From: UKL13-2 sp036394575
GTDB lineage: Bacteria; Pseudomonadota; Gammaproteobacteria; Burkholderiales; Usitatibacteraceae
Direction: 5' to 3'
Assembly (NCBI GenBank): GCA_036394575.1
Contig: DASWEY010000077.1
Location: forward strand, 1 to 64,000
DNA length: 64,000 bases
Position 1 is the stretch's first letter, and each line of letters starts with the position of its first letter. Below the pieces are notes generated by a model, which did not search any database, was not told the origin of the DNA, and worked only from the letters and a program-made list of their open reading frames with translations. Shown here one piece after another: positions 7,866 to 16,486 of this stretch. The translations under genes and the position numbers were made by a program.

Positions 7866-8963
7866 TTAATCGTCGCCAGCGGCAGCTTGTGCCGAGGCCG
7901 ACATCATTTTCTCGGGGCGCTTGCCGGCTTTGACTTCCTCCAGCCATAGCGGATGATGCTCCCGGGCCCAGGTTTCATCGCTGTAACCGGTCAGCATGCC
8001 CTGCGAGGCGCCTTCCTCGCCAATGGTGCCGATATACATATGACCGAAAGAACTGGCGACGAAAATCATCGCCACCACAGCGTGGAAGAGATTGGCTTCA
8101 GCCATCACGCCACGCACGGTTTCCCAGTTCGGGAACAGCATGATCACGCCGGAAATGGCGACCACGCTGCCGAGTATCACCACGCCCAGCCAGAACCAAA
8201 CTTTTTCGCCGCCGTTGAAGCGACCCGAGGGCACATGATTGCCCGACATCAGTCCGCCGAATTTTGCCAGCCACACGAAGTCCTGCGCATTGAAAAAGTT
8301 ATCCTTGACGTAGAGGACGAACATCGCGATCAGCGAGAAAATGAACAGCGGGCCGACGAAGTTGTGGATATTCTTGCCAATGATGGTGATCCATGAAAAC
8401 GCCGCGGGCCCCATCCACGGCAGCAGCACATGCTTGCCGAACAGGATGATGAGACCGGTCAGTCCCAGCAACACGAAGGAAATGGCGGTCGTCCAGTGTG
8501 TCATGCGCTCGGCACTGTTGTAGCGCTCCACCAGGCGGCCGGTGGGCTCGCCATGCAGCTTGAAGGGCCCCTTGATGGCGAAGAAAGCGAGCAGGAAGAT
8601 CGGCACCACCAGCAGCACAATGCCGCCGTAGAAGGTCACCGGACCATTGCGCACCGTGCGCCACCACTCGCCGGTCTGCTGCTGCAGCACATTCCTTTCC
8701 ACGCCGGGAATCGAGGCATACTGCGGCGATTCCTGCACCGTGTCCCATTTCGGCGGCACATTCCAGCCGGGCGCCGCGGTGCTGCCGGCGGGTAGCGCAG
8801 GCGCGGCTGCGGCAGGCTTGGCCGCCTCATCCGCAGGCGACAGACTCAGCTTGCCCTCGGTTTTCGGCGCGGGCGCGGCAGGCGCCTGCGCGCCGGCATT
8901 GCCTGCGGCAAACCCGGCAATCACCACCAATGCCCCCAGGCATTTCCAGGTAAAGGATTTCAT
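7866..8963 (-). CDS. Formate dehydrogenase gamma subunit (cytochrome b556 type)
   Basis: A 365-residue precursor. A signal-like N-terminus is followed by an Ala/Pro-rich linker (residues about 25-75) and then the cytochrome b domain with four membrane spans: ERYNSAERMTHWTTAISFVLLG carries the first haem His, and HNFVGPLFIF and LFHAVVAMIFVASSFGHMYIG carry others. It anchors the enzyme and passes electrons from the beta subunit to quinone. I chose ATG 8963 (MKSFTWKCLG), which has GGAG nine bases upstream; the frame is open further upstream but lies inside the lipoprotein gene. It is shifted 19 bases from that gene. Confidence 0.92.
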   Translation of the reverse strand: MKSFTWKCLGALVVIAGFAAGNAGAQAPAAPAPKTEGKLSLSPADEAAKPAAAAPALPAGSTAAPGWNVPPKWDTVQESPQYASIPGVERNVLQQQTGEWWRTVRNGPVTFYGGIVLLVVPIFLLAFFAIKGPFKLHGEPTGRLVERYNSAERMTHWTTAISFVLLGLTGLIILFGKHVLLPWMGPAAFSWITIIGKNIHNFVGPLFIFSLIAMFVLYVKDNFFNAQDFVWLAKFGGLMSGNHVPSGRFNGGEKVWFWLGVVILGSVVAISGVIMLFPNWETVRGVMAEANLFHAVVAMIFVASSFGHMYIGTIGEEGASQGMLTGYSDETWAREHHPLWLEEVKAGKRPEKMMSASAQAAAGDD

Positions 8964-8982
8964 AGGTTCAATCTCCGTGAGT

Positions 8983-9228
8983 CTATCGAGTGGCGTCGGG
9001 CGCGGGTTCGGTTCTGAGATACTCGTTCTGGGTGCGATTGCGCTGCGCCAGGGCGGCCTCCCACTTGGCCCGGTCATTGCCGAATTTCTCGCTTTCGAAG
9101 GCGCGCGTATCTTTCTTGCCGGCATAGATTTTTTCGGTCTTGGCCTGCTGGTCGATCTCGCCACACGCGGCAAGACCGAGGGCGACTGCCCCGCACATCA
9201 GGGCCCCTGCAATGCGGCGCGCGCTCAT
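8983..9228 (-). CDS. Small lipoprotein within the formate dehydrogenase operon
   Basis: An 81-residue protein with a short signal sequence ending in the lipobox LAAC (Cys at residue 22), so it should be lipid-anchored. The mature part is charged and helical (DQQAKTEKIYAGKKD, then ERxKWEAALAQR-like residues) with no known domain. Its ATG overlaps the stop of the beta-subunit gene (ATGA at 9225-9228), so translation is coupled. A small extra gene in exactly this place suggests an assembly or stabilising factor for the membrane-bound enzyme. That role is inference. Confidence 0.75.
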   Translation of the reverse strand: MSARRIAGALMCGAVALGLAACGEIDQQAKTEKIYAGKKDTRAFESEKFGNDRAKWEAALAQRNRTQNEYLRTEPAPDATR

Positions 9229-9839
9229 GCTTTCACCTGTTGCGGTTTGGCATCCTTGCGGTTATAAGCCATCGCCCAGCCCCAGACTTCCTCGCCTTTG
9301 CCGCGGCGCTGGACGCGCTGCTTGTAAATCGACTGGATGACCTCGCCATCGCCCGCCAGCAGGGCCTTGGTCGAGCACATCTCGGCACAGGCGGGCAACT
9401 TGCCTTCCGCCAGGCGATTGCGGCCGTATTTCTTGAACTCTTCCTCGGAGTTGTTCGATTCCGGGCCGCCGGCGCAGAAGGTGCATTTGTCCATCTTGCC
9501 GCGCAGGCCGAAGGCGCCCGCCTGCGGGAACTGCGGGGCGCCGAACGGGCAGGCATAGAAACAGTAGCCGCAGCCGATGCACAGGTCTTTGTCGTGCAGG
9601 ACCACCCCCTCCTCGGTCTTGTAGAAGCAATCCACCGGGCATACGGCCATGCAGGGTGCGTCGTTGCAGTGCATGCAGGCCACCGAAATCGAGCGCTCGC
9701 CGACGTGGCCGTCGTTGACCGTCACCAGACGGCGGCGATTCACGCCCCAGGGCACCTCATTCTCGTTCTTGCAGGCAGTCGTGCAGCCATTGCATTCGAT
9801 GCAGCGCTCCGCATCACAGATAAATTTCATTCTTGCCAT
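9225..9839 (-). CDS. Formate dehydrogenase beta (iron-sulfur) subunit
   Basis: A 204-residue protein with four groups of cysteines for [4Fe-4S] clusters: CxxCNGCTTAC near residues 13-23, CMHCNDAPCMAVCP, CIGCGYCFYACP, and a split set in DKCTFC ... CAEMC. It carries electrons from the catalytic subunit to the cytochrome b subunit. It resembles the FDH3-type beta subunit of beta-proteobacteria; no signal peptide is seen, so it would be exported in complex with the Tat-bearing alpha subunit. It lies 24 bases after the alpha gene. Confidence 0.95.
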   Translation of the reverse strand: MARMKFICDAERCIECNGCTTACKNENEVPWGVNRRRLVTVNDGHVGERSISVACMHCNDAPCMAVCPVDCFYKTEEGVVLHDKDLCIGCGYCFYACPFGAPQFPQAGAFGLRGKMDKCTFCAGGPESNNSEEEFKKYGRNRLAEGKLPACAEMCSTKALLAGDGEVIQSIYKQRVQRRGKGEEVWGWAMAYNRKDAKPQQVKA

Positions 9840-9863
9840 GATCTGTTCTCCTTATCTGTGCAA

Positions 9864-12818
9864 TCAAGCCGCTTGCACTTGGCAAAGCGTGGTTTTGGTT
9901 TCCTGCATCATGGTCACCGAGTCGTAGCCGTAGGTGGTGGCGGTGTTGACCGCCTCGCCCCGCACGATCGGCGCGGCGCCTTCCGGATACTTGTCGAGCA
10001 GATCCTTGCCCTGCCACCAGCCCGCGAAATGGAACGGGATGAAGGTCGTGCCGGAGGCCACGCGTTCGGTCACCAGGGACTTGACCTTGATCTTCGCCTT
10101 GGTCGGCGTGGTCACCCAGACATACTGGTTGTTCTTGATGCCGCGCGCTTCGGCGTCCTTGGTATTGATCTCGACGAAGTTCTCCTGCTGCAATTCGGCC
10201 AGCCAGGGGTTGGAGCGCGTTTCGTCGCCGCCGCCCTCGTACTCGACCAGGCGGCCGGAGGTGAGGATCAGCGGGTAGTCCTTGCTGATGTCCTTGTTCT
10301 TTTCCTGCAAGGATTTATACAGGGTAGGCAGGCGCCAGAAGGCCTTCTTGTCGTCATGGCTCGGATACTTGGCGACCAGGTCCGGGCGCGGGCTGTAAAG
10401 CGGCTCGCGGTGGATAGGCACCGGATCCGGGAAGTTCCAGACCACGGCGCGCGCCTTGGCATTGCCGAAGGGATGACAGCCATGGTTCTGCATCACCACG
10501 CGCTGGATACCGCCGGACAGATCGGTCTTCCAGTTCTTGCCTTCCGCCGCTTTTTGCTCGGTTTCGGTCAGTTCCGACCACCAGCCGAGTTTTTTCAGCA
10601 GCACATGGTCAAACTCGGGATAGCCGGTGGTAATGTCCGCGCCCAGCGAATGCGAGCCGTCTTCCGCCAGCAGCGAGATGCCATCGCGCTCCACGCCGAA
10701 ATTGGCGCGGAAGTTGCCGCCGCCGTCCATGACATGACGCGTGGTGTCGTACAGATTGGGCGAACCGGGGTGCTTCAGTTCCGGGGTGCCGTAGCAGGGC
10801 CACGGCAAACCGAAGTAATCGCCCTTGAGGTTGTAGCCGGTTTCCTTATCGACCACGTCCTTGGTACAACGCAGGGTCTTGACGTCGAAGGCATCCATAT
10901 GACGCATATGCGCCTTGAGACGCTCCGGCGACTGGCCGGTGTAGCCGATGGTCCAGGTGCCCTTGTTGATTTCGCGCAGAATGTCTTCAATCACCGGTTC
11001 GTCGCCGAATTTGGTCTGGGCGACGGCGATATTCTGCTTGCCGTCGCGTTTGCCGACCAGCTGGTCGGCAAAGCCGAATTTCTGCGCGAACTGATACATG
11101 ATGGCGTGATCGGTGCGCGCCTCGAACAGAGGCTCGATGACGCGTTCGCGCCATTGCAGCGAACGGTTGGAGGCGGTGACGCTGCCCGAGGTTTCGAACT
11201 GGGTGGCAGCCGGCAGCAGATAGACGCCATCGGCGCGATCCGGCATCACCGCGGAGGCGGTCGGATACGGATCGATGATCACCATCAGATCGACCTTTTC
11301 CATGGCCTGCTTCATTTCCAGGCCGCGCGTCTGCGAGTTCGGCGCATGGCCCCAGTAGATGACCGCTTTCAGGTTGGAATCCTGGTCGATGAGCTCGTTC
11401 TTTTCCATCACGCCATCGATCCAGCGCGATACCGTCATGCCCGGTTTTTCCATCATTGCCTTGGAGGCGAAGCGGCCCTTGAGGTATTCGTAATCGATGT
11501 TCCAGACCTTGGCCCAGTGCTTCCAGGCGCCCTCGACGATGCCGTAATAGCCGGGCAGCGAATCCGGGTTCGGGCCGACGTCGGTGGCACCCTGCACATT
11601 GTCGTGGCCACGGAAAATATTGGTGCCACCGCCGGAGATGCCGACGTTGCCCAGCGCCAACTGCAGGATGCAGGACATGCGCACCATGGCGTTGCCGATG
11701 GTGTGCTGGGTCTGACCCATGCACCAGACCACGGTTGAGGGACGGTTCATCGCCATGGTTTCGGCGACCTTGTAAACCTCGGCCTCGGGCACGCCGCAAA
11801 CTTCCTCGACGGCCTTCGGGTTCCATTTCTTCATCACTTCGTCGCGGATTTTTTCCATGCCGAACACGCGGTCGTGCAGATATTTTTTGTCCTCCCAACC
11901 GTTGTTGAAGATGTGATACAGCAGACCGTAGATGAAGGCGATATCCGAACCGGAACGGATGCGCACGTACTGGTCGGCCTTGGCCGCCGTGCGCGTGAAG
12001 CGCGGATCAACCACGATCATCTTGGCGCCGGTTTCCTTGGCGTGCAGCATGTGCAGCATCGACACCGGGTGCGCTTCGGCGGCATTGGAGCCGATGTACA
12101 TCGCGCACTTGGTGTTCTGCATATCGTTGTACGAATTGGTCATCGCCCCATAGCCCCAGGTATTGGCGACGCCGGCAACCGTGGTGGAGTGACAGATACG
12201 CGCCTGATGGTCGCAGTTGTTGGAGCCGAACAGGGACACGAATTTGCGCAGCAGATACGCTTGCTCGTTACTGTGCTTGGACGAACCGATCCAGTACACC
12301 GCGTCCGGGCCGCTGTCCTTGCGGATCTTCATCAGCTTGTCGCCGATTTCGGCATAGGCCTCGTCCCAGGTGATGCGCTTGTATTTGCCGTTGACCAGCT
12401 TCATCGGATACTTGAGGCGATGTTCGCCGTGGCCGTGCTCGCGCAGTGCGGCGCCCTTGGCGCAGTGCGCGCCCATATTGATCGGCGAATCGAATACCGG
12501 CTCCTGGCGCACCCATACACCGTTCTGCACGATGGCATCGCTCGAGCAGCCGACCGAACAGTGCGAGCACACGGTGCGGCGCACTTCCAGCTTGCCCTCG
12601 GTGCCGGCGGCGGCGGCCGCATCGGCTTTTTTCATCATCGAGAACGGCAACGATGAGGCAAATGCACCGGCGCCCGCGACCATGCCGGAACGCTTCAGGA
12701 ATGCGCGGCGATCGATGGTGCCGATGGTTTTATTGAGGGTCGCGGCGAAACCGGCGGCATGCAGCGGTTGCGCGTCCCGGGATGATGAGACTGGGGATGA
12801 TTTCTTGGTAAGTAGCAT
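9864..12818 (-). CDS. Formate dehydrogenase alpha subunit, molybdopterin enzyme
   Basis: A 984-residue catalytic subunit oxidising formate to CO2. A twin-arginine motif (IDRRAFLKRSG, residues 35-45) marks Tat export. Cysteines 84, 87, 91 and 119 bind a [4Fe-4S] cluster. The metal ligand region reads ARICHSTTVAG with Cys about 209 followed by His, so it uses cysteine and not selenocysteine (no in-frame TGA). The C-terminal molybdopterin dinucleotide domain (residues about 830-975) is complete. Genes for molybdenum cofactor (moaA, mobA, moeA) and FdhD lie at 17-22.6 kb, matching its needs. Confidence 0.96.
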   Translation of the reverse strand: MLLTKKSSPVSSSRDAQPLHAAGFAATLNKTIGTIDRRAFLKRSGMVAGAGAFASSLPFSMMKKADAAAAAGTEGKLEVRRTVCSHCSVGCSSDAIVQNGVWVRQEPVFDSPINMGAHCAKGAALREHGHGEHRLKYPMKLVNGKYKRITWDEAYAEIGDKLMKIRKDSGPDAVYWIGSSKHSNEQAYLLRKFVSLFGSNNCDHQARICHSTTVAGVANTWGYGAMTNSYNDMQNTKCAMYIGSNAAEAHPVSMLHMLHAKETGAKMIVVDPRFTRTAAKADQYVRIRSGSDIAFIYGLLYHIFNNGWEDKKYLHDRVFGMEKIRDEVMKKWNPKAVEEVCGVPEAEVYKVAETMAMNRPSTVVWCMGQTQHTIGNAMVRMSCILQLALGNVGISGGGTNIFRGHDNVQGATDVGPNPDSLPGYYGIVEGAWKHWAKVWNIDYEYLKGRFASKAMMEKPGMTVSRWIDGVMEKNELIDQDSNLKAVIYWGHAPNSQTRGLEMKQAMEKVDLMVIIDPYPTASAVMPDRADGVYLLPAATQFETSGSVTASNRSLQWRERVIEPLFEARTDHAIMYQFAQKFGFADQLVGKRDGKQNIAVAQTKFGDEPVIEDILREINKGTWTIGYTGQSPERLKAHMRHMDAFDVKTLRCTKDVVDKETGYNLKGDYFGLPWPCYGTPELKHPGSPNLYDTTRHVMDGGGNFRANFGVERDGISLLAEDGSHSLGADITTGYPEFDHVLLKKLGWWSELTETEQKAAEGKNWKTDLSGGIQRVVMQNHGCHPFGNAKARAVVWNFPDPVPIHREPLYSPRPDLVAKYPSHDDKKAFWRLPTLYKSLQEKNKDISKDYPLILTSGRLVEYEGGGDETRSNPWLAELQQENFVEINTKDAEARGIKNNQYVWVTTPTKAKIKVKSLVTERVASGTTFIPFHFAGWWQGKDLLDKYPEGAAPIVRGEAVNTATTYGYDSVTMMQETKTTLCQVQAA

Positions 12819-12844
12819 AGCGCCTCCTGGTCCGTGATCTCGGC

Positions 12845-13096
12845 TTATATCCGCGTGGTGTCGTAATACTGCGAGACATGCGCAGTGACGTGATAGCCCC
12901 TGGGCTTCTTGGCCGTCTCAGCCAGCGCAACCGGCGCTGCGACATCCAGCGCTTGCTTGGCCCCGCCCGTCACCGCCGCCGCCACGGCGCCAGCCGTGCC
13001 CAGCGTGGCACTCAGCAGAAAGTTCCTGCGGGTGTTCTTCGATTTATCGCTGCCTTGATCGGTTTTCATGGTTAGGTCCACCGCGTTGTTGTCCAT
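12845..13096 (-). CDS. Small Tat-signal protein of formate dehydrogenase loci
   Basis: An 83-residue protein with a twin-arginine motif (NTRRNFLLSATLG, residues 21-33), an Ala/Gly-rich hydrophobic stretch and a short tail ending VSQYYDTTRI. This matches the described family of 'formate dehydrogenase region Tat target' proteins, which lie just upstream of the alpha subunit. GGAGG lies five bases before the ATG. The function of the family is not established; an assembly role is likely from position alone. Confidence 0.88.
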   Translation of the reverse strand: MDNNAVDLTMKTDQGSDKSKNTRRNFLLSATLGTAGAVAAAVTGGAKQALDVAAPVALAETAKKPRGYHVTAHVSQYYDTTRI

Positions 13097-13135
13097 AAAG
13101 CCTCCGGTTATGCAGATGAGACGGAAAGGTGAATA

Positions 13136-13780
13136 TTATTCAATTTCAAAAGCTTCTGTTTCAATTTCAAAAAAAACCCGGGCAAAAACCGCCACACGGC
13201 GATAGTAGTTCGCATGCTCGCAAGCTTGGATAGCTTCGCAGCATTTTGCCGCCCAGGATTGGATATGTTTGCCGAAAAACTGTTTTTGCACGGTGATGTC
13301 GGCCGGCGCATCGGCAATATCACCGATAATCAGGGCACGCATCACATCGCACAGCGCCGCCAGATGATCTTCCGGTTCATGGCTGTCGGCACGGCGGGTA
13401 AAGCCCAGCACCGCCAGATCGTCGCGCAGGGCCGCCAGCGGCTTTTCCATCATGAAACCGGCCATATAGTAGGAGCCGTACAGCAGTACCGGCGCCCGCC
13501 CTACCCCGACAAACACCGATTCGTATTCATCGTGAAGCACCTCATGCGAAACCACTGCCGAGGCTTGCGCCAGCGCGCGCCAGGCCTGCAGCAATTCATC
13601 CGATGCTTCTGCCGAGGGCTGGCTGGCGATCACGATCGCCTGTAGCAAACGATCATCCGGGGCGCGGTAAAACAGGCTCGCCAGGAGGGCGTAAAAATCC
13701 GCGCGCACCTGGTCCTCCGCGCTGATACTGCGCGGATTGTCGAATTTGACAGGCTGCGCCGATTCAACAGTGGCGTTCAT
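13136..13780 (-). CDS. TorD/DmsD-family chaperone for the formate dehydrogenase
   Basis: A 214-residue, all-helical cytoplasmic protein. RADFYALLASLFYRAPDD near residues 26-43 and EYESVFVGVGRAPVLLYGSYY (with the family's E-Y-x-x-L/V-F pattern) near residues 86-105 are typical of TorD-like chaperones, as is EPEDHLAALCDVMRAL. Such proteins bind the Tat signal of a molybdoenzyme and hold it until cofactor is inserted; here the client should be the alpha subunit at 9864-12818. The ATG overlaps the stop of the ferredoxin gene (ATGA at 13777-13780). Confidence 0.88.
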   Translation of the reverse strand: MNATVESAQPVKFDNPRSISAEDQVRADFYALLASLFYRAPDDRLLQAIVIASQPSAEASDELLQAWRALAQASAVVSHEVLHDEYESVFVGVGRAPVLLYGSYYMAGFMMEKPLAALRDDLAVLGFTRRADSHEPEDHLAALCDVMRALIIGDIADAPADITVQKQFFGKHIQSWAAKCCEAIQACEHANYYRRVAVFARVFFEIETEAFEIE

Positions 13781-15597
13781 TCGATCGCCTTCCCGGTCAG
13801 AATGGAATACTCATGCTTGTTCGACATCATATCGACCACGCGGCAATCGGCGCACATTTGCAGGCGCTTCAATTTTTCCGGGCCGGCGAACATGGAATGG
13901 CCCGCCAGCTTGCCCAGCATGCTGTCGATCATTTGCCGCGTACCCAGCACCGCGCCGCAGGAAATGCAGTTGAAGGGCTCGGATTCGTTGAGCACCACCT
14001 CTTTTTTGCGCGCATCGGTCAACAGCAGCCGCGGCACCAGGGTGATGGCTTTTTCCGGGCAGGTTTGCTCGCACAGGCCGCACTGCACGCAATTGCGCTC
14101 GAGGAATTTCAGGCGCGGATAATCGGCGCCGTCCATCAGGGCCGATTCCGGGCAGGCGCCGGCACAGGCCAGGCACAGGGTGCATTTGGCGACATCCACA
14201 TCGACGCGGCCATACAGGCTGCCCGCCGGCAGGGCGATTTCCGTTGGCGGCGCCTTGGCCTCGAGCAGCAGGTGATCGATGACAAACTCGAGCGTGCCGC
14301 GCTTGTCGTTGGAAAGATGGAAAACGGCGGGCTTCGTGACCGTCGCCAGCACGGGCAAGGTCCAGAACGTCTGCTCGGCCAGCGCCGTATCGCGGCCATC
14401 GATCCAGGAGAAATGCCGCCCGGCAAAACCCAGCGCGTTCAGTACCGTATCGCCGATGCTCATTTCATGCTTGAGGGCGGCGGCGTATTCGGGGGCCTCG
14501 GAACCGGCCGCCAGCACCGCCACGCCGGCCGCACCATAGGCAAAGGCGCCCAGCAGCAAATCGAGGCCGATGGCCGCCACATGCCAGGTTTCGATCGGCA
14601 GTACCTGGGGCGGCAAGCCGCGGCCTTCGCGCGCCAGCTTGCGCAGCGCCTCACGGCCGTCGGTGGCGTTATGGAACAGGATCAGCGGCGCCGCTATCGC
14701 GACCGCACCAGCACCCGCGGCGGCGGCGCGGTAGGCGTTGAGCATGGCGCGCAGTTGCGCGCCGCGGTCGGCGACGCGCGGGTACTGGTAGCTCATGGCG
14801 CCCGAGGGGCAGACCGTGGCGCAGGCGCCGCAGCCCATGCACAGATGCGGATCGACTTTGACTTTGTCGCCGTCCGCGGAAATCGCCCTGGTCGAACAGA
14901 TATCGATGCAGTTATTGCAGCCGGTTTTCTTGCTGCGGCTATGCGCGCAGATTGATTCCTTGTAGGCAAAGAATTTCGGCTTTTCGAATTCGCCGATCAT
15001 TTCCGGCAGCTCGGCCAGCGCCGTGTCCAGCGCATCCCCCTCGGCGGCATGGAAATAGCCTTGCGGCGGCTGGTGCATGCTGAAGGCGGGCGCCGTTTCG
15101 AGATCCAGCACCAGGTCGAAGGCCGCCAGCTGCGGCGCGCGGCCGGGCGACTGCCACTGCAATTCAAAAGCGCCGAGGTAACCGCGCAGCGAATTGCACT
15201 GGCCGGCGATGACTTCAATATCGACAAAGGCGGGCGCGGGCCGGGCGCCGGTGCCGGTCCCCGTCCATAACACCGCGATGGAAAGCTTGCCGGCCAGCGC
15301 CTTGACCGCCGAGGCCACGCGCGCATCCCCGCCCATAATGAGCAACCGGCCGGCCGAGTGATAAGCCACGCTGGCTACCGGCTCGAATGGCGCCATTTCA
15401 TTGGCCGCAACCAGGGCCGCCAGCTTGGCTTCGAAAATGGGATTGCCGGCAGGCGATGCACTTGCGGAAGTGGCCGGCGGACGGGAAAAACCGTTCACCT
15501 CAAGCGTGGTCAGCATGGCGCTGACAGCTTGATCTGCGACGACATTGGCAGCTTGCGATACCGGCGCAGCTTGCGGACCCCGAACATCCACAACCAC
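13777..15597 (-). CDS. Multi-cluster 4Fe-4S ferredoxin-like protein of the fdh operon
   Basis: About 606 residues (longer if translation begins upstream). It has four clear [4Fe-4S] motifs in two pairs: CNNCIDIC and CMGCGACATVCP near residues 228-265, then CTLCLACAGACP and CVQCGLCEQTCP near residues 475-520, plus CISCG and CADC at the C-terminus. The middle part has a Rossmann-like segment. Such proteins are common at beta-proteobacterial formate dehydrogenase loci, with unproven function, possibly electron delivery during maturation. The start is uncertain: GTG 15597 has no ribosome site, while GGAGG at 15633-15637 sits eight bases before an in-frame ATC at 15624. Confidence 0.85.
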   Translation of the reverse strand: MVVDVRGPQAAPVSQAANVVADQAVSAMLTTLEVNGFSRPPATSASASPAGNPIFEAKLAALVAANEMAPFEPVASVAYHSAGRLLIMGGDARVASAVKALAGKLSIAVLWTGTGTGARPAPAFVDIEVIAGQCNSLRGYLGAFELQWQSPGRAPQLAAFDLVLDLETAPAFSMHQPPQGYFHAAEGDALDTALAELPEMIGEFEKPKFFAYKESICAHSRSKKTGCNNCIDICSTRAISADGDKVKVDPHLCMGCGACATVCPSGAMSYQYPRVADRGAQLRAMLNAYRAAAAGAGAVAIAAPLILFHNATDGREALRKLAREGRGLPPQVLPIETWHVAAIGLDLLLGAFAYGAAGVAVLAAGSEAPEYAAALKHEMSIGDTVLNALGFAGRHFSWIDGRDTALAEQTFWTLPVLATVTKPAVFHLSNDKRGTLEFVIDHLLLEAKAPPTEIALPAGSLYGRVDVDVAKCTLCLACAGACPESALMDGADYPRLKFLERNCVQCGLCEQTCPEKAITLVPRLLLTDARKKEVVLNESEPFNCISCGAVLGTRQMIDSMLGKLAGHSMFAGPEKLKRLQMCADCRVVDMMSNKHEYSILTGKAIE

Positions 15598-15830
15598 ATC
15601 CAGCGCGCGCTCTTCGCGATTGATGGCTCTATCCTCCGTAGGACCGGTAGCGGTATTCCCTCGACAACCCGGCGTCGCCCTGCATTGACTACTGCGAGCA
15701 ACTGACAGGCTTCGAACCGCAGCACAGCGACAAACTTTGCACTTGCGTAATTATAAGCATATATGCGTGCCACATGCGCTTGACCGGCCCGCGTCGGCTA
15801 TTACCAATCTCCGCTATCGTTTTTACTTTT
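15598..15830. other. Gap between the DUF3306 gene and the ferredoxin gene
   Basis: About 230 bases with GGAGG on the minus strand at 15633-15637. The ferredoxin frame stays open upstream to a stop near 15760 but has no ATG, GTG or TTG there. A promoter for the fdh genes may lie here; I see no clear -35/-10 pair. Confidence 0.5.
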
Positions 15831-16484
15831 TTACTTTATGTCGGAAGATATCGGGGCAAACGGAAACGTCGCATTGTCCGCAGCCGGCGCGACTTCATCG
15901 CCGAATGCCTGCGGGATGTTGGCGGTCGGCGCATCGGCGGCGACATCGGCTGCTTCCGTTTCCGCCGCCGGCGTTTCCGCGGCAGGCTCTTCGCCCGAGG
16001 CTGCCCTGCGCGCCGCTTCCTCGGCGCGCTCTTCCTCTTCGAACAACCCCAGCGCCTTCGACTGGTTCATCATGCGCAGCATGGCCGGCGGAATCGGATC
16101 CGGTTTGCCGTAGTCGTCGATATAGATGTCGAGCCGATCCATCACATTGTAATGAGGGTCGCTGAACAGCTTTTTCATGGCCTGGTTGCGCAGCGCGGGG
16201 GCTACCTCGGCGCGCATGAAGGGCGCGAAGTCGGATTCACCGTCCAACGATTCCACCGGCGGGAGCGGTAGCGGAGGCGTCACGGCGGCAGGTGACAAAG
16301 TCCGCTCTGGACGCGCTTCTTCAGGCATTTTTGCCCCGGAAGCCGCGCCAATGCTGGAGTCCGATATTGTGACGCCGGGCTCAGAAACGGGCACGGCTGC
16401 ATCGACGCCGCGCGCGACCTCCACCTTGCGCCGCGACCAGCGCGACAAAAAGGATTCACCCGATTTGCGCTCTTCAGCTGCCAT
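15831..16484 (-). CDS. DUF3306 protein with an inserted dispersed repeat
   Basis: A 217-residue protein. The first part (SFLSRWSRRKVEVARG) and a core with FAPFMRAEVAPALRNQAMKKLFSDPHYNVMDRLDIYIDDY (residues about 86-130) match the DUF3306 family, which accompanies formate dehydrogenases; the tail is Ala/Glu-rich. Function unknown. Residues about 40-58 (SIGAASGAKMPEEARPE-like) are encoded by a copy of the window's GGCAAAAATGCC-type dispersed repeat at 16311-16363, read in frame on the minus strand. The stop lies near 15831; the gene starts two bases after DUF3305. Confidence 0.85.
   Translation of the reverse strand: MAAEERKSGESFLSRWSRRKVEVARGVDAAVPVSEPGVTISDSSIGAASGAKMPEEARPERTLSPAAVTPPLPLPPVESLDGESDFAPFMRAEVAPALRNQAMKKLFSDPHYNVMDRLDIYIDDYGKPDPIPPAMLRMMNQSKALGLFEEEERAEEAARRAASGEEPAAETPAAETEAADVAADAPTANIPQAFGDEVAPAADNATFPFAPISSDIK
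16311..16363 (-). repeat. Copy G of the GGCAAAAATGCC-core dispersed repeat, inside a gene
   Basis: It matches intergenic copies E (57198-57253) and F (59106-59160) almost base for base: ACGCGCTTCTTCAGGCATTT on the plus strand, then TTGCCCCGGAAGCCGCGCCA and ATGCTGGAGTCCG. It is read through in the DUF3306 gene without a stop or frameshift. Confidence 0.8.
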
Positions 16485-16486
16485 GT

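Noticed and set aside
9240..11738. An 832-codon open frame on the plus strand across the formate dehydrogenase alpha gene
   Set aside because: It lies antisense to a certain gene, has no ribosome site and is rich in His, Gly and Arg, as expected from the reverse reading of a high-GC gene.
13813..14955. A 380-codon plus-strand frame across the ferredoxin gene
   Set aside because: Antisense shadow; the opposite strand has clear cluster motifs and operon overlaps.
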